Source: Faecalibacterium prausnitzii (GTDB lineage: Bacteria > Bacillota > Clostridia > Oscillospirales > Ruminococcaceae). From it: a DNA stretch of 64,000 nt. Under the pieces are notes generated by a model. That model did not search any database, was not told where the DNA came from, and worked only from the letters and a program-made list of their open reading frames with translations. This document shows, piece after piece, positions 7,793 through 25,947 of the stretch (positions are counted from its first letter, which is position 1; the number at the start of each line of letters is the position of its first letter). Where the stretch lies: assembly GCF_019967995.1 (NCBI RefSeq), contig NZ_CP065377.1:1798001-1862000 (forward strand), given 5' to 3'. The position numbers were made by a program, and so were the translations under genes.

Positions 7793-9340
7793 TTATTCGA
7801 GCTCGATCGTGGCGGGCGGCTTACCGGTGCAATCGTAGAACACGCGATTGACATGTTTGACCTCATTCACGATGCGGCTGGTGACAGTGCCCAGAACATC
7901 CCAAGGCATGTTATAGCTTTCGGCAGTCATGAAGTCGGTGGTAGTGACAGCGCGCAGAGCCACAGCGTAGTCATACGTGCGCTCGTCACCCATAACACCG
8001 ACGCTACGCATGTTGGTCAGAGCTGCGTAATACTGGTTGATCTCCTTGTCCAGACCAGCCTTCGCGATCTCCTCACGCCAGATGGCGTCTGCGTCCTGCA
8101 CGATGGCGACCTTTTCGGGGGTCACTTCGCCGATGATGCGGATGCCCAGACCGGGGCCGGGGAACGGCTGACGGCTGACCAGATACTCCGGCAGGCCCAG
8201 CTCACGGCCGACCTGACGGACCTCGTCCTTGAACAGGTTGCGCAGAGGCTCGACCAGTTCCTTGAAGTCCACCGTGTCGGGCAGGCCGCCGACATTGTGG
8301 TGGCTCTTGATAACGGTGGACTCGCCGCCCAGACCGCTCTCGACAACATCGGGATAGATGGTGCCCTGTGCCAGGAAATCTACCTTGCCGATCTTCTTGG
8401 CCTCTTCCTCGAAGACGCGGATGAACTCCTCGCCGATGATCTTGCGCTTGCGTTCCGGCTCGGTGACGCCTGCCAGCTTGCCAAAGTAACGCTCACGGGC
8501 ATCCACGCAGACGAAGTTGATATCAAAGTTGGGGTTGCCGGGGCCGAAGACGGCGCAGACCTCTTCCTTTTCGTTTTTGCGGAGCAGGCCGTGATCCACG
8601 AAAACGCAGGTCAGCTGCTTGCCGACCGCCTTGGCCAGCATAGCCGCCAGGACCGAGGAATCCACGCCGCCGGACAGGGCGCACAGCACCTTGCCGTCGC
8701 CGATCTCTTCCCGCAGGGCCTTGACGTTGTTCTCCACGAAAGAGTCCATCTTCCAGTCGCCCGTACAGCCGCAGACGTTGTACACGAAGTTGTGCAGCAT
8801 CTTCTTGCCCTCGGCGGTGTGCAGGACTTCCGGATGGAACTGGACGGCATACAGGCCCTTCTCTGCATTTTCCGCAGCGGCCACCGGGCAGTTCACCGTG
8901 TGCGCCGTGATCCGGAAATCGGGTGCTGCCTGCTCAATGTAGTCGTTGTGGCTCATCCAGCAGATGGTGGAGGGCTGAACATCCGCAAACATCTTGCTGG
9001 AATTGTCCACGAAGACCTCCGTTTTGCCGTATTCACGCTCCGGTGCACGGCAGACATGACCGCCCAACAGGTGCATCATCAGCTGGCTGCCGTAGCAGAT
9101 GCCCAGGATGGGCACACCCCAGTTGAAGATCTCCGGGTCGATCGTCGGGGAATCCTCCAGATAGACGCTGTTGGGGCCGCCGGTGAAGATGATGCCCTTC
9201 GGGTTCTTGGCCTTGATCAGTGCCAGATCCGTCTTGTAGGAATAGATTTCACAGTAGACATTGTTCTCGCGGACGCGGCGGGCAATCAGCTGGTTATACT
9301 GGCCGCCGAAATCCAGAACGATCACGGTTTCGTGCTGCAT
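7793..9340 (-). CDS. guaA: GMP synthase (glutamine-hydrolysing), 515 aa
   Basis: GuaA aminates XMP to GMP using glutamine and ATP, the last step of guanine nucleotide synthesis. The N-terminal class I glutamine amidotransferase domain has the nucleophile Cys in [15 protein letters not shown] and the His-Glu pair in [10 protein letters not shown]. The ATP-pyrophosphatase domain starts with the P-loop LSGGVDSSV. The C-terminal dimerisation domain contains [16 protein letters not shown] and ends with KPPATIELE, the usual GuaA terminus. Length is normal. The start has GGGAGGAG 5-6 nt upstream. It is transcribed singly with a large hairpin downstream; no guanine riboswitch is visible upstream. Confidence 0.97.
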   Translation of the reverse strand: MQHETVIVLDFGGQYNQLIARRVRENNVYCEIYSYKTDLALIKAKNPKGIIFTGGPNSVYLEDSPTIDPEIFNWGVPILGICYGSQLMMHLLGGHVCRAPEREYGKTEVFVDNSSKMFADVQPSTICWMSHNDYIEQAAPDFRITAHTVNCPVAAAENAEKGLYAVQFHPEVLHTAEGKKMLHNFVYNVCGCTGDWKMDSFVENNVKALREEIGDGKVLCALSGGVDSSVLAAMLAKAVGKQLTCVFVDHGLLRKNEKEEVCAVFGPGNPNFDINFVCVDARERYFGKLAGVTEPERKRKIIGEEFIRVFEEEAKKIGKVDFLAQGTIYPDVVESGLGGESTVIKSHHNVGGLPDTVDFKELVEPLRNLFKDEVRQVGRELGLPEYLVSRQPFPGPGLGIRIIGEVTPEKVAIVQDADAIWREEIAKAGLDKEINQYYAALTNMRSVGVMGDERTYDYAVALRAVTTTDFMTAESYNMPWDVLGTVTSRIVNEVKHVNRVFYDCTGKPPATIELE

Positions 9341-9437
9341 GATATTCTCCTCCCTGTTGCAGGTGTGCTTTTATAGATAAGAACAGTATAGCACATTTCA
9401 CAACCAAAATCGACATCTTTTGTGGATTTGACCGGAT

Positions 9438-10067
9438 TTATTTTTTTCGAATTGGGTGCCGCAGGACTGTCTTGCACTTTTCCGGAACCGTGCGGCGAGG
9501 GTCGGAGAGATAGATCTCATGGTGGCGTCGGGCTGCAAAGTCAACCTCATATCCCTGCACCTCCGCAAAGGCGTCCATCTGGCGCAGTGTTTCCGGCTCA
9601 CTGTCGTATGAACCAAGGTGCAGACACTGAACACAAAGCCCCTCGTCATAATGGAAGAATTGCGCCTTCGAGAAATCCTTCCGTTTTTTGGCGGTCGCTT
9701 CCTGCACAGCCCAGTCAAACTCAGCTTTCGTCACGAACTCCGGCAGGCGGATCATCGACGTCCACTCGAATGTCTCCTTATGGGCATAATCGACCCCATC
9801 AACGTCTGCCTGATGCCACAGGCCCTCCAGCGGCGGAACGACATATTCGAAGTAACCGTCGATCTTGTGACTCCCCTTATAGCTCATCTTGATGGTAAAA
9901 GCAATGCCGTACAGCAGCTCCATCGCTGCCTGGTATTCACCATCCGGCTCATTGGGGTCGCCTTTTCCCTGCACCGCCACAAAATTCATGGGCGGGATGG
10001 TCACAAGGGATGGTTTCTTCGGCGGCAGATAAAATTCCTTGTACTCTTTCTTATAGTCAAAGGCCAT
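9438..10067 (-). CDS. GyrI-like small-molecule-binding domain protein, 209 aa
   Basis: GGAGGG precedes the ATG at 10067. The whole chain looks like one GyrI-like/AraC effector-binding fold (PPMNFVAVQGKGDPNEPDGEYQAAMELLYGIAFTIK; later EGLCVQCLHLGSYDSEP and YEVDFAARRHHEIYLSDPRR). Stand-alone members of about 200 residues are common in Firmicutes; some hydrolyse or sequester xenobiotics, but most are uncharacterised. No DNA-binding domain is present. The gene is monocistronic, between guaA and the terminators of tuf. Confidence 0.8.
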   Translation of the reverse strand: MAFDYKKEYKEFYLPPKKPSLVTIPPMNFVAVQGKGDPNEPDGEYQAAMELLYGIAFTIKMSYKGSHKIDGYFEYVVPPLEGLWHQADVDGVDYAHKETFEWTSMIRLPEFVTKAEFDWAVQEATAKKRKDFSKAQFFHYDEGLCVQCLHLGSYDSEPETLRQMDAFAEVQGYEVDFAARRHHEIYLSDPRRTVPEKCKTVLRHPIRKK

Positions 10068-10151
10068 CGTTTACACCCTCCGGAGATTTATTCTGTTTCA
10101 AGTGTATCACAACAACCAAAATTTGTAAAGTCGATTTTTATCAAAACGAAA

Positions 10152-10181
10152 AAGCCCTTCTGTGACAGGCGAAGAAGGGCT
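10152..10181 (-). terminator. Second tandem terminator after tuf
   Basis: AGCCCTTCT and AGAAGGGCT arms with an 11-nt loop are followed on the minus strand by TTTTCG. It backs up the stronger hairpin at 10194-10231. Confidence 0.75.
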
Positions 10182-10193
10182 GGTATAAACAAA

Positions 10194-10231
10194 AAAGAGC
10201 GTTCCCACTCTCCGGAATGGGAACGCTCTTT
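10194..10231 (-). terminator. First terminator after tuf (bidirectional)
   Basis: Perfect 14-bp arms AAAGAGCGTTCCCA/TGGGAACGCTCTTT with a 10-nt loop and A/T tracts on both sides. It ends the tuf transcript 45 nt past the stop. Confidence 0.85.
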
Positions 10232-10275
10232 GTAAGTTTAACCTTATGCCTTAGAACAAGCGCGAAGGGTCAAAA

Positions 10276-11478
10276 TCACTCAATGATCTTGCCGACAACG
10301 CCGGAACCAACGGTACGGCCACCCTCACGGATAGCGAAACGCAGGCCCTCTTCCATAGCAACGGGGGTCAGCAGCTCAACGTGCATCATGACGTTATCGC
10401 CAGGCATGCACATCTCGGTGCCTTCCGGCAGGGTGATGATGCCGGTCACGTCGGTGGTACGGAAGTAGAACTGAGGACGATAGTTGGAGAAGAACGGGGT
10501 GTGACGGCCGCCTTCGTCCTTGGTCAGAACGTAGACCTGAGACTCGAAGACCTTGTGGGGGTGAACAGAACCCGGCTTTGCCAGGACCTGGCCACGCTCG
10601 ATCTGAGTACGATCAACACCACGCAGCAGAGCGCCGATGTTATCGCCAGCCTCAGCGAAGTCCAGAGACTTACGGAACATTTCCAGACCGGTGATGGTGG
10701 TGTTCAGGCGATCGGGCTTGATGCCGACGATCTCCATAGCGTCGCCAACCTTGGCAACACCACGCTCGACACGGCCGGTAGCAACGGTACCACGGCCAGA
10801 AATGGTCATGACATCCTCGATGGGCATCAGGAAGGGCTTGTCCTCCTCACGATCCGGGTTGGGGATGTAGGTGTCAACAGCGTCCATCAGCTCCTTGATG
10901 CACTCGTAAGCAGGATCAGAAGGATCGTTGGGAGCCTCCAGAGCCTTCAGAGCAGAACCACGGATGATCGGGGTATCGTCACCGGGGAAGTCATACTCGC
11001 TCAGCAGCTCGCGGATCTCCATCTCGACCAGATCCAGCAGCTCTTCGTCGTCGACCATATCGCACTTGTTCATGAAAACAACGATATAGGGCACGCCGAC
11101 CTGACGAGCCAGCAGGATGTGCTCACGGGTCTGGGGCATGGGACCATCGGTAGCAGCAACGACCAGGATAGCGCCGTCCATCTGAGCAGCACCAGTGATC
11201 ATGTTCTTGACGTAGTCAGCATGGCCCGGGCAGTCAACGTGAGCATAGTGACGAGCGTCGGTCTGATACTCAACGTGAGCGGAGTTGATCGTGATACCAC
11301 GAGCACGCTCTTCGGGAGCCTTATCGATGTTGGCATAGTCCATGAACTCTGCATCACCCTTCAGTGCCAGGTACTTGGTGATCGCAGCGGTCAGAGTGGT
11401 CTTGCCGTGGTCAACGTGACCGATGGTGCCGATGTTAACATGCGGCTTGGAACGGTCAAATTTTGCCTTTTCAGCCAT
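10276..11478 (-). CDS. tuf: Elongation factor Tu, 400 aa
   Basis: EF-Tu delivers aminoacyl-tRNA to the ribosome as a GTP complex. The GTPase domain has G1 [14 protein letters not shown], the switch I Thr in [11 protein letters not shown]3 [12 protein letters not shown] and G4 NKCD; domains 2 and 3 follow, ending [14 protein letters not shown]. The length is standard. AGGGAGG precedes the ATG. It is the last gene of the rpsL-rpsG-fusA-tuf string but has its own promoter in the 172-nt gap after fusA, and two tandem terminators downstream, so it can be made independently and in excess. Confidence 0.98.
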   Translation of the reverse strand: MAEKAKFDRSKPHVNIGTIGHVDHGKTTLTAAITKYLALKGDAEFMDYANIDKAPEERARGITINSAHVEYQTDARHYAHVDCPGHADYVKNMITGAAQMDGAILVVAATDGPMPQTREHILLARQVGVPYIVVFMNKCDMVDDEELLDLVEMEIRELLSEYDFPGDDTPIIRGSALKALEAPNDPSDPAYECIKELMDAVDTYIPNPDREEDKPFLMPIEDVMTISGRGTVATGRVERGVAKVGDAMEIVGIKPDRLNTTITGLEMFRKSLDFAEAGDNIGALLRGVDRTQIERGQVLAKPGSVHPHKVFESQVYVLTKDEGGRHTPFFSNYRPQFYFRTTDVTGIITLPEGTEMCMPGDNVMMHVELLTPVAMEEGLRFAIREGGRTVGSGVVGKIIE

Positions 11479-11554
11479 TGGAATATCCTCCCTTTATAAT
11501 CGGATTGAATTTGGTTACAACAGTCCTGCAAAAACAGAATTGCATTGCAAAACT

Positions 11555-11583
11555 ATTCTACTAGATTCAGCCTGTAAAATCAA
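11555..11583 (-). promoter_or_regulatory. Internal promoter upstream of tuf
   Basis: On the minus strand TTGATT (11578-11583) and TAGAAT (11555-11560) are 17 nt apart, about 75 nt before the tuf start. This explains independent tuf expression. The -35 box overlaps the hairpin at 11571-11596. Confidence 0.65.
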
Positions 11584-11630
11584 GTGTTTTTACAGGAAAT
11601 TTTGCCGGAGCTACACTACCCCGGCAAAAT
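11571..11630 (-). terminator. Two hairpins between fusA and tuf
   Basis: The first (11599-11630) pairs ATTTTGCCGG with CCGGCAAAAT. The second (11571-11596) pairs CCTGTAAAA with TTTTACAGG. Neither is followed by a clean T tract, so partial termination or mRNA processing between fusA and tuf is likely. Confidence 0.5.
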
Positions 11631-11650
11631 TCGTTTTTCAATTCAGGCAA

Positions 11651-13777
11651 TCAAGCCTTGGTGCGGCCAGCAATGATCTGGTCGGCAATGTTCTTGGGCA
11701 CCGGCTCGTAGTGAGACGGCTCCATGACATACTGGCCACGGCCCTGGGTCTTGGAACGCAGGTCGGTGGCGTAGCCGAACATCTGAGCCAGAGGAACGAA
11801 AGCGTTGACACGCTGCGTACCTGCCATTGCTTCCATGCCCTGGATCTGGCCACGGCGAGCATTCAGGTCGCCAATGACATCGCCCAGATACTCATCGGGA
11901 ACGATGACAGCAACCTTCATGATGGGCTCGGTGATGATGGGGTCAGCCTTGCGCATAGCGTCCTTGAAAGCCATAGAACCTGCGATGGAGAAGGCCATTT
12001 CAGAGGAGTCGACCTCATGATAAGAACCATCCCACAGGGTGACCTTGACGTCAACGACAGGATAACCAGCCAGAACGCCAGCCTTCATAGCACCCTGGAT
12101 ACCGTTGTCGATAGCCGGGATGTATTCCTTCGGGATCGCGCCGCCAACGATGGCGTTGACGAACTCGTAACCCTTGCCGGGCTCGTTGGGCTCGATCTTG
12201 ATCTTGACGTGACCATACTGGCCCTTACCACCGGACTGACGAGCGTACTTGGTCTCCTGGTTGGCCTCCTTGCGGATGGTCTCACGGTAAGCGACCTGAG
12301 GTGCGCCGACGTTTGCCTCGACCTTGAACTCACGCAGCAGACGGTCGACGATAATCTCCAGATGGAGCTCGCCCATGCCTGCGATGATGGTCTGGCCAGT
12401 CTCTTCGTCCGTGTAGGTCTTGAAGGTGGGGTCCTCTTCGGCCAGCTTTGCCAGCGCAATGCCCATCTTCTCATTGCCGGCCTTGGTCTTCGGCTCAATG
12501 GCAACGCGGATAACGGGCTCAGGGAACTTCATGGACTCCAGAATGATGGGATGATTCTCATCACACAGAGTATCACCAGTGGTGGTGTTCTTCAGACCGA
12601 CAACGGCAGCGATATCACCTGCATAGCAGCAGTCGATATCTTTGCGGTGGTTGGAGTGCATCTGCAGGATGCGGCCCATGCGCTCCTTGCTGTCCTTCAC
12701 GGAGTTGTAGACAGTGGTGCCTGCCTCAACCTTACCGGAGTAAACACGGAAGTATGCCAGCTTACCGACGAACGGGTCGGTAGCGATCTTGAAGGCCAGA
12801 GCAGCAAACGGAGCGTCATCAGAAGAAGGACGAGTCTCCTGCTCTTCGGTCTCAGGATTCACACCCTTGATGTCCTCGACATCGGTAGGAGCGGGCATGT
12901 AGTCCACGATCGCGTCCAGCAGCTTCTGAACGCCGCGGTTCTTGTAGGAAGAACCACAGACCACGGGCACCAGAGTGTTGGCGATGGTCTCCTTGCGGAT
13001 CGCAGCCTTCAGCTCTTCACGCGTGATCTCCTCACCCTCCAGATACTTCTCCATCAGGACTTCGTCGTTCTCAGCAACAGCCTCGACCAGGATGTTGCGA
13101 TACTCCTCAGCCTGTTCGACCATATCTTCGGGGATGGGCTCGGTACGCATATCATTGCCCATGTCGTCGTAGTAGACCTCAGCGTTCATATCGACCAGGT
13201 CAACGATACCACGGAAGGTATCCTCCTGACCGATAGGCAGCTGGATGGCCACGCCGTTGGCGTGCAGACGATCATGCAGCATCTTGATGCAGCGGAAGAA
13301 GTCAGCACCCATGGTGTCCATCTTGTTGACGTACACCATACGGGGGACTTTGTACTCATCAGCCTGACGCCAGACGGTCTCAGACTGAGGCTCGACACCG
13401 CCCTTAGCAGCCAGAACGGTCACAGAACCGTCCAGAACGCGCAGGGAACGCTGGACCTCAACGGTGAAGTCCACGTGGCCCGGAGTGTCGATGATGTTGA
13501 TGCGGTGACGGTTCTTCTTGAACGCGACCGGATCCTTCTGGGTCTCGGAGTGAGACCAGTAGCAGGTGGTAGCAGCAGAAGTGATGGTGATACCACGCTC
13601 CTGCTCCTGAACCATCCAGTCCATGGTGGCGCCGCCATCGTGGACCTCACCGATCTTGTGGTTGATACCGGTGTAGTACAGGATACGCTCGGTAGTGGTC
13701 GTCTTGCCGGCATCGATATGGGCCATAATGCCGATATTTCTCGTCATCTGAAGAGAAACTTCTCTGGGAGTAGCCAT
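11651..13777 (-). CDS. fusA: Elongation factor G, 708 aa
   Basis: EF-G drives ribosomal translocation and, with RRF, recycling. G1 is [15 protein letters not shown]; the switch motif [14 protein letters not shown]3 DTPGHVDFT and G4 NKMD follow. Domains II-V continue to the C-terminus with no sign of the divergent EF-G2 type. AGGAGG lies upstream of the ATG at 13777. It is 24 nt downstream of rpsG, in the classical str operon order. Confidence 0.98.
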   Translation of the reverse strand: MATPREVSLQMTRNIGIMAHIDAGKTTTTERILYYTGINHKIGEVHDGGATMDWMVQEQERGITITSAATTCYWSHSETQKDPVAFKKNRHRINIIDTPGHVDFTVEVQRSLRVLDGSVTVLAAKGGVEPQSETVWRQADEYKVPRMVYVNKMDTMGADFFRCIKMLHDRLHANGVAIQLPIGQEDTFRGIVDLVDMNAEVYYDDMGNDMRTEPIPEDMVEQAEEYRNILVEAVAENDEVLMEKYLEGEEITREELKAAIRKETIANTLVPVVCGSSYKNRGVQKLLDAIVDYMPAPTDVEDIKGVNPETEEQETRPSSDDAPFAALAFKIATDPFVGKLAYFRVYSGKVEAGTTVYNSVKDSKERMGRILQMHSNHRKDIDCCYAGDIAAVVGLKNTTTGDTLCDENHPIILESMKFPEPVIRVAIEPKTKAGNEKMGIALAKLAEEDPTFKTYTDEETGQTIIAGMGELHLEIIVDRLLREFKVEANVGAPQVAYRETIRKEANQETKYARQSGGKGQYGHVKIKIEPNEPGKGYEFVNAIVGGAIPKEYIPAIDNGIQGAMKAGVLAGYPVVDVKVTLWDGSYHEVDSSEMAFSIAGSMAFKDAMRKADPIITEPIMKVAVIVPDEYLGDVIGDLNARRGQIQGMEAMAGTQRVNAFVPLAQMFGYATDLRSKTQGRGQYVMEPSHYEPVPKNIADQIIAGRTKA

Positions 13778-13801
13778 GAAATTAACCTCCTACAGAACAG
13801 A

Positions 13802-14272
13802 TCAATAACGGAAATGAGCGAAAGCCTTGTTGGCCTCAGCCATCTTGTGGGTGTCCTCGCGCTTCTTCACGGCGTTGCCAGTGTTGTTGGCAGCATCCAT
13901 GATCTCGGCAGCCAGACGCTGGGCCATGGTCTTCTCACCACGGCTGCGGCTGTAAGCGGTCAACCAACGCAGGCCCAGGGTCTCGCGGCGGGCAGGGCTG
14001 ACTTCCAGAGGAACCTGGTAGTTGGCACCACCGACGCGGCGGGTCTTGCACTCGAGGCTGGGCATGATGTTCTCCATCGCCTTCTCGAAAGTTTCCAGAG
14101 GATCGTTGCCGGTCTTCTCCTGAATCATGGAGAAAGCCTCGTAAACGATCTTCTGAGCGACGCCCTTCTTGCCATCCAGCATCACGCTGTTGACCAGACG
14201 GGTGACCATCTTGGAATTGTAAATAGGATCAGCTAAGACATCGCGCTTAGCAATGTTACCTCTTCTAGGCAT
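13802..14272 (-). CDS. rpsG: Small ribosomal subunit protein S7, 156 aa
   Basis: The start is the ATG at 14272 ([13 protein letters not shown]), with GGAGGG 8 nt upstream; the longer open frame adds a non-homologous MKEGRK. The S7 core motifs [25 protein letters not shown] and the conserved ETLGLRWL are present, and it ends AHFRY. It nucleates folding of the 16S rRNA 3' domain. It lies between rpsL (159 nt gap) and fusA (24 nt gap). Confidence 0.97.
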   Translation of the reverse strand: MPRRGNIAKRDVLADPIYNSKMVTRLVNSVMLDGKKGVAQKIVYEAFSMIQEKTGNDPLETFEKAMENIMPSLECKTRRVGGANYQVPLEVSPARRETLGLRWLTAYSRSRGEKTMAQRLAAEIMDAANNTGNAVKKREDTHKMAEANKAFAHFRY

Positions 14273-14431
14273 CTTTCTTCCCTCCTTCACAGAATGATAT
14301 CATCGGTACTCGAAAGTAATAAAACTCCCGTTGTGTCACAAAGAGCTGACCTTACATAAACCGTTACCCTCCGCAGTTGCGGACTTGTTATTTATATAAT
14401 GGAAAGCCGTTTATGGCGGTTCGTTCCTTAA

Positions 14432-14860
14432 TTACTTCTTCGCAGCACCGGCCTTAGGACGCTTCGCGCCGTACTTGGAGCGGGCCTGGTTACGGCCTGC
14501 CACACCCTGAGTATCCAGGGTACCACGGATGATGTGGTAACGCACACCGGGCAGGTCCTTAACACGGCCGCCACGGATCAGCACGACGGAGTGCTCCTGC
14601 AGGTTATGGCCGATACCGGGAATGTAAGAGGTGACCTCAATACCATTCGTGAGGCGGACACGAGCAACCTTACGCAGAGCAGAGTTAGGCTTCTTCGGGG
14701 TCATGGTACGAACAGCGGTGCAGACACCACGCTTCTGGGGGCTGTTCAGATCAGAATACTGTTTCTTCTGAGAATTGTAGCTCTTCAGCAGTGCGGGAGC
14801 GGTGCTCTTGGTAGCCAGGACCTGACGGCCTTTGCGTACAAGCTGGTTAAAAGTAGGCAT
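14432..14860 (-). CDS. rpsL: Small ribosomal subunit protein S12, 142 aa
   Basis: S12 sits at the decoding centre. The conserved loops [20 protein letters not shown] and [17 protein letters not shown] are intact, with the Lys residues at which streptomycin-resistance mutations occur both wild type (K57, and the K of RVKDLPG). At 142 residues it is longer than E. coli S12 because of an N-terminal loop (residues about 18-40, [20 protein letters not shown]), a form common in Firmicutes. It is the first gene of the unit driven by the promoter at 14946-14974. Confidence 0.97.
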   Translation of the reverse strand: MPTFNQLVRKGRQVLATKSTAPALLKSYNSQKKQYSDLNSPQKRGVCTAVRTMTPKKPNSALRKVARVRLTNGIEVTSYIPGIGHNLQEHSVVLIRGGRVKDLPGVRYHIIRGTLDTQGVAGRNQARSKYGAKRPKAGAAKK

Positions 14861-14945
14861 TTTGTTTCTCCTTTCTTAATGATGAACATCGGACAGCTTC
14901 CGACTTTTTTGCCGCACTTCCCCTTCAGGGACGCGCAACAGTTAT

Positions 14946-14974
14946 ATAATACTCGTTTTGATTTGGAATGTCAA
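14946..14974 (-). promoter_or_regulatory. Promoter of the rpsL-rpsG-fusA unit
   Basis: Minus-strand TTGACA (14969-14974), 17-nt spacer, TATTAT (14946-14951); a near-consensus vegetative promoter about 80 nt upstream of rpsL. Confidence 0.85.
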
Positions 14975-15101
14975 CAGTTTTTCCAGAAAAATTTGCAATT
15001 ATTCTCTTCTCTTTCCGTTTTGCCACAATGCCCGGCTTTTTCTGCAATCCCGTCCCCTGCCCGGCCTGCCGATGGCCGGAGCTGAACAGACAAACGACGC
15101 A

Positions 15102-15138
15102 AAAAGCCGCCCTGCGGGGCGATTTCCCACAGGGCGGC
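15102..15138 (-). terminator. Terminator of rpoB-rpoC
   Basis: GCCGCCCTG/CAGGGCGGC arms are followed by TTTTTGCG on the minus strand, 33 nt past the rpoC stop. With the promoter at 14946-14974 it separates the rpoBC and str units. Confidence 0.85.
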
Positions 15139-15170
15139 AATTGCAGTGCTTGAATTTCAGTTCCGGGCGC

Positions 15171-18746
<3,576 letters not shown>

Positions 18747-18870
18747 GAAACGAACCCTTTCTTAATCTCTCGTTGTTTCGATGATGGCAGGCGATCCAAA
18801 TCCGCTGCTCTCCCCCGCCCTTGCGGCGGCAGCACGCGCACCGCTGCGGGGGCGGCAGCTTGTCCGGGAT

Positions 18871-22698
<3,828 letters not shown>

Positions 22699-22893
22699 AA
22701 AATCAACCACTCCTTACTTTTATACTCTACGGATGTTGCGTTCTACGGGTCAAATTTGAGCAGACGCACATAAATCGACCCGTATCCTCAGAGGAAGTTC
22801 GGCGTTTTTCACAAACTTTTCGTGTCTGCCCCTTGGGCCGACCGAACCGAAGCTCCCTTTTTGGCGCACTAGGCCATTATGTGATACTAATGC

Positions 22894-22922
22894 AGTATAC
22901 ACCGGGAAAGCCCTGTTGTCAA
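22894..22922 (-). promoter_or_regulatory. Promoter of rpoB-rpoC
   Basis: Minus-strand TTGACA (22917-22922), 17-nt spacer, TATACT (22894-22899). The predicted leader to the rpoB start is about 190 nt. The rest of the 435-nt gap between 22699 and 23133 holds a second TTGACA upstream and the terminator at 23097-23122, but no gene. Confidence 0.85.
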
Positions 22923-23096
22923 GCCATTTTTCCCATTTCGGGCCGATTTTTTTGTCAAGCCCACGCTTTTGTGGTACACCCGGTTCCGTGTCCACTTTGT
23001 GCGTTTTGGGTATTGCTTTTTGAGTTTTGCACGTTCTCACCAAAAACACCCTTGTGCATTTTGTACAGGTTTGCTCTTGTGTTTTGGGCAAAGGAA

Positions 23097-23122
23097 AAGC
23101 ACCCCGGTCAACCGGAGTGCTT
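23097..23122 (-). terminator. Terminator after the methyltransferase gene
   Basis: AAGCACTCCGG and CCGGGGTGCTT arms (one mismatch) with a 4-nt loop and a short T tract on the minus strand. Confidence 0.65.
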
Positions 23123-23133
23123 CGCGCTTATTT

Positions 23134-23760
23134 TCATAGTTCCAATCGGACCAGCAAACCCTCCTGAAGAGATTCAACATAAAATGCTTTTGCTGTCTCT
23201 CCAAATTCAGCCGTTTCTTCGGCGCTGTATGGATGGAACACCATCCCCTTCCATTTTCCCTCCGTGAACTGATAGTCGCCTTCTTCGGTCACCGTATGCG
23301 GTTCCTTTTGATACTCTTCATCCAGCCCATCAAGGGTCAACAGGATGATCCCGCCGGGTTTCGTGATACGGCACAATTCCCGGACCGCCTGTTTTGCTTC
23401 TTCCTTTGGGATGTGGTCCAGCACATCTCTGCAAACAACAGCATCAAACTCGTTGTCAGGATATCCCGTTTTCAGCACGCTGGCCGCTCTCAGCTCTGCG
23501 GTCAGCCCGCTTTTTTCTAAAAGGTCCTCCGCAATTTCGACCGCCCTGCCGGAAACATCAAAGCCCTTTACCGTGAACCCCTGCTGAGCCAATCTCCGCA
23601 CATACGCGCCGCATCCACAGCCAGCATCACAAACGGTCTGCGCCTTTCTGCTCTTCAGCGTTTCTAGGATAGGGTCCGCCTGTTCTTTCCGCTCCGCATA
23701 CTCCATTAAACGCTTTTCGTCGATTCTCTGCCAAGAACTTTCCCAAAAGTCTGTGTGCAT
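23134..23760 (-). CDS. Class I SAM-dependent methyltransferase, 208 aa
   Basis: AAGGGG before the ATG at 23760 fixes the start. Motif I is CDAGCGCGAYVRRLAQQG with an acidic end of beta2 (VKGFDVSG); motif IV is FDAVVCRDVLDHI and post-motif ITKPGGIILLTLDG. This is the Rossmann fold of UbiE/COQ5-type small-molecule methyltransferases. The substrate is not readable. It lies downstream of the Rpn-type gene but separated by a terminator, so the two are probably not coexpressed. Confidence 0.85.
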   Translation of the reverse strand: MHTDFWESSWQRIDEKRLMEYAERKEQADPILETLKSRKAQTVCDAGCGCGAYVRRLAQQGFTVKGFDVSGRAVEIAEDLLEKSGLTAELRAASVLKTGYPDNEFDAVVCRDVLDHIPKEEAKQAVRELCRITKPGGIILLTLDGLDEEYQKEPHTVTEEGDYQFTEGKWKGMVFHPYSAEETAEFGETAKAFYVESLQEGLLVRLEL

Positions 23761-23785
23761 ATTTGTTTCCCCTTCTACCAAAAGA

Positions 23786-23808
23786 GGCATCGGTTTTTCT
23801 CCGATGCC
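23786..23808 (-). terminator. Terminator between the Rpn-type gene and the methyltransferase
   Basis: Perfect GGCATCGG/CCGATGCC arms with a 7-nt loop. TCTTTT follows on the minus strand and TTTTTT on the plus strand. Confidence 0.75.
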
Positions 23809-23816
23809 TTTTTTGT

Positions 23817-24707
23817 TTATAACGTGATCTTCAGTTCTTCCATCAATTTCTGGCGATAGGCCCGGTCCTCTGTCGCGCGGCGGATGTCCTCCATCCGTCC
23901 GCATTCCAGAAGTTTCTTGACAAGGAGTGCAAACAGCTCTTCTCCCTGCTGGGTCCCGCGCTGCATTCCAATTTCGATTCCTTTATCGACTCCTCGATTC
24001 TCAACACGCTCCAGAACTTCACACATATTCTGCGGACCTCCTTCCTGTTGGTCATTGCATACATCTTCAAAACGATGGTCGCCCGTCATCGCACTCAGCA
24101 GCTGCAATGTCTCCTGCACATGCTTCATGGTCTGCGCACTGGGCGTATAATCATCTTTTTCGCGTTTCTGCACAAAGTAATCTACCACAATGCGGAAATC
24201 ACTTTGAAACAATTCGACCTGTTCCTGGGTGAGATAAGCGATTTCAAACAGATTGATTTTATAGTCGTTGACAAACGGCCGGAATTTTTCCGGGATATTC
24301 ACACGTTCCAGAAGCGATATCGGCTGATTCCAATGCTTTTTATATCCAAAGTACAATACCAGCGTCACAACGGGATAGCGTGCACCTGTTTCTTTTTCCA
24401 AAAGCTGTGCTCTGTACTCCGCGCCATCATAGCCGATCACACGAAGCGGCATATCCGGGTCAACGCCTGTCTGATTTTCTACGCCGATGCAGGCCAATCG
24501 TATCTGCTCTTTTTTCCAGCGTTTGGCTACATCCCGCTCGATTTCATGAACTTTTCCATCTGCCTTATAGTATGACCGCGGTGCCTGTTCTTCCAGTTCC
24601 TCCGGTTTCAGCACTTCTTCACCGTGAAACAGCAGCACATTCACAATATCCGAAAAAACGTCATTGTATGCTTCCAGAATTTTTTCTGTTGTATCTTTCT
24701 CTGCCAT
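23817..24707 (-). CDS. Rpn-family recombination-promoting nuclease/putative transposase, 296 aa
   Basis: AGGTG lies upstream of the ATG at 24707. The N-terminal half resembles the PD-(D/E)xK core of Rpn/YhgA proteins: FSDIVNVLLF near residues 18-27, a DxP-like element, and IRLACIGVENQTGVDPDMPLR, where the E-x-Q of VENQT is the catalytic strand. A C-terminal charged segment (GIEIGMQRGTQQGEELFALLVKKLLECGR) is the typical family tail, whose short repeats can vary in length. Rpn proteins are DNA endonucleases linked to recombination and phage defence. Paralogues are usually numerous in Clostridia. Confidence 0.8.
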   Translation of the reverse strand: MAEKDTTEKILEAYNDVFSDIVNVLLFHGEEVLKPEELEEQAPRSYYKADGKVHEIERDVAKRWKKEQIRLACIGVENQTGVDPDMPLRVIGYDGAEYRAQLLEKETGARYPVVTLVLYFGYKKHWNQPISLLERVNIPEKFRPFVNDYKINLFEIAYLTQEQVELFQSDFRIVVDYFVQKREKDDYTPSAQTMKHVQETLQLLSAMTGDHRFEDVCNDQQEGGPQNMCEVLERVENRGVDKGIEIGMQRGTQQGEELFALLVKKLLECGRMEDIRRATEDRAYRQKLMEELKITL

Positions 24708-24827
24708 TTTTTCACCTGGCCTTTTTATGCGATGGATTCCGTTCCTGCATTTTTATTTTATCATGAAATCGCAATTTCTTCAATAGTACAGCTGCACCCA
24801 GTTTCCCGGAATATAGCTGTTTCCTTC

Positions 24828-25904
24828 TTATTCCAGATAATCCCGCAGCCGTTTGGCCCGGCTGGGATGGCGGAGTTTGCGGAGGGCTTTTGCCTCGATC
24901 TGGCGGATGCGCTCCCGCGTGACGTTGAACTCCTTCCCCAGCTCTTCCAGAGTGCGGGGCCGGCCGTCGTCGAGGCCGAAGCGGAGCGTGATCACCCGCT
25001 CTTCGCGGGGCGTCAGACTCTTGAGCACACTCATCAGCTCCCGGCGGAGCAGCTGGCGGCCCGCTTCATCCACCGGGATCCCGGCTTCTTCGTCCTGAAT
25101 GAAATCTTCGAGGTGGGCGTCTTCTTCCTCGCCCACCGGCGTTTCCAGGCTGACCGGCTCCTGCGCCAGCTGCAGCAGTTCCCGCACCCGGTCCGGCTCC
25201 ATCTCCAGCCGGACGGCGATCTCCTCCGCCGTGGGCTCGCGGCCATTCTTCCGCAGCAGCTCCCCTGCCGTCTTCCGGACCCGGTTGATGTGCTCCACCA
25301 GATGCACCGGGATGCGGATGGTCCGCCCCTGGTCGGCAATGGCACGGGTGATGGACTGCCGGATCCACCATGTCGCGTAGGTGGAGAACTTGAAGCCCCT
25401 GTCCGGCTCAAACTTTTCCGCTGCCTTCATCAGGCCGAGGTTGCCCTCCTGGATGAGGTCGAGGAAGGGCAGCCCCCTGCCCGCGTAGCGCTTGGCCACC
25501 GAGACCACCAGCCGCAGATTCGCCTCGCTGAGACGTCGGCGGGCGTCCGCATCCCCTGCTCTGGCAGCACGGGCCAGCGTCTGTTCCTCTTCTGCCGAGA
25601 GGAGCGGCACCTGCCCGATCTCCTTCAGATAGGCTTTCACCGGGTCGTCCAGCGCCACGCCCTCGGCGGAAAGCTCATGTTCCAGTCGGCCGATCTGGGC
25701 TTCGTCCAGCAGCGGGAGGTCGGCGTCCTCTTCTTCCACCCGGATGCCGCGGGCCTCCAGCGCCTCATACAGCGCGTCCAGCCCGGCAACGTCGTACTCC
25801 TGCTCTTCCATGGCGCGGCTGACCTGCTCCGGCGTCAAAAGGTGGTGCCGGGCACGGCTCGCCAAAATCTTTGCAAGTTCTTCCGTCTGCGACAATTTCC
25901 GCAT
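24828..25904 (-). CDS. rpoD: Primary sigma factor (RpoD/SigA), 358 aa
   Basis: Region 1.2 ([21 protein letters not shown]), region 2 ([21 protein letters not shown] and the -10 recognition helix [20 protein letters not shown]), region 3 ([12 protein letters not shown]) and region 4.2 ([20 protein letters not shown]) are all present and in order. The acidic N-terminus is short, as in Firmicutes SigA. AAGGAG precedes the ATG. It is the last gene of the dgt-dnaG-rpoD operon, starting 43 nt after dnaG, so the primase and the housekeeping sigma factor are coexpressed. Confidence 0.96.
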   Translation of the reverse strand: MRKLSQTEELAKILASRARHHLLTPEQVSRAMEEQEYDVAGLDALYEALEARGIRVEEEDADLPLLDEAQIGRLEHELSAEGVALDDPVKAYLKEIGQVPLLSAEEEQTLARAARAGDADARRRLSEANLRLVVSVAKRYAGRGLPFLDLIQEGNLGLMKAAEKFEPDRGFKFSTYATWWIRQSITRAIADQGRTIRIPVHLVEHINRVRKTAGELLRKNGREPTAEEIAVRLEMEPDRVRELLQLAQEPVSLETPVGEEEDAHLEDFIQDEEAGIPVDEAGRQLLRRELMSVLKSLTPREERVITLRFGLDDGRPRTLEELGKEFNVTRERIRQIEAKALRKLRHPSRAKRLRDYLE

Positions 25905-25947
25905 GATTCCTTCTCCTTCCAGCTCCAGCCGGGAGGAAAGGGAGCGC

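Noticed and set aside
22699..23133. Riboswitch or ribosomal-protein leader upstream of rpoB
   Set aside because: A promoter and leader of about 190 nt are visible but no recognisable aptamer or L10-type structure.
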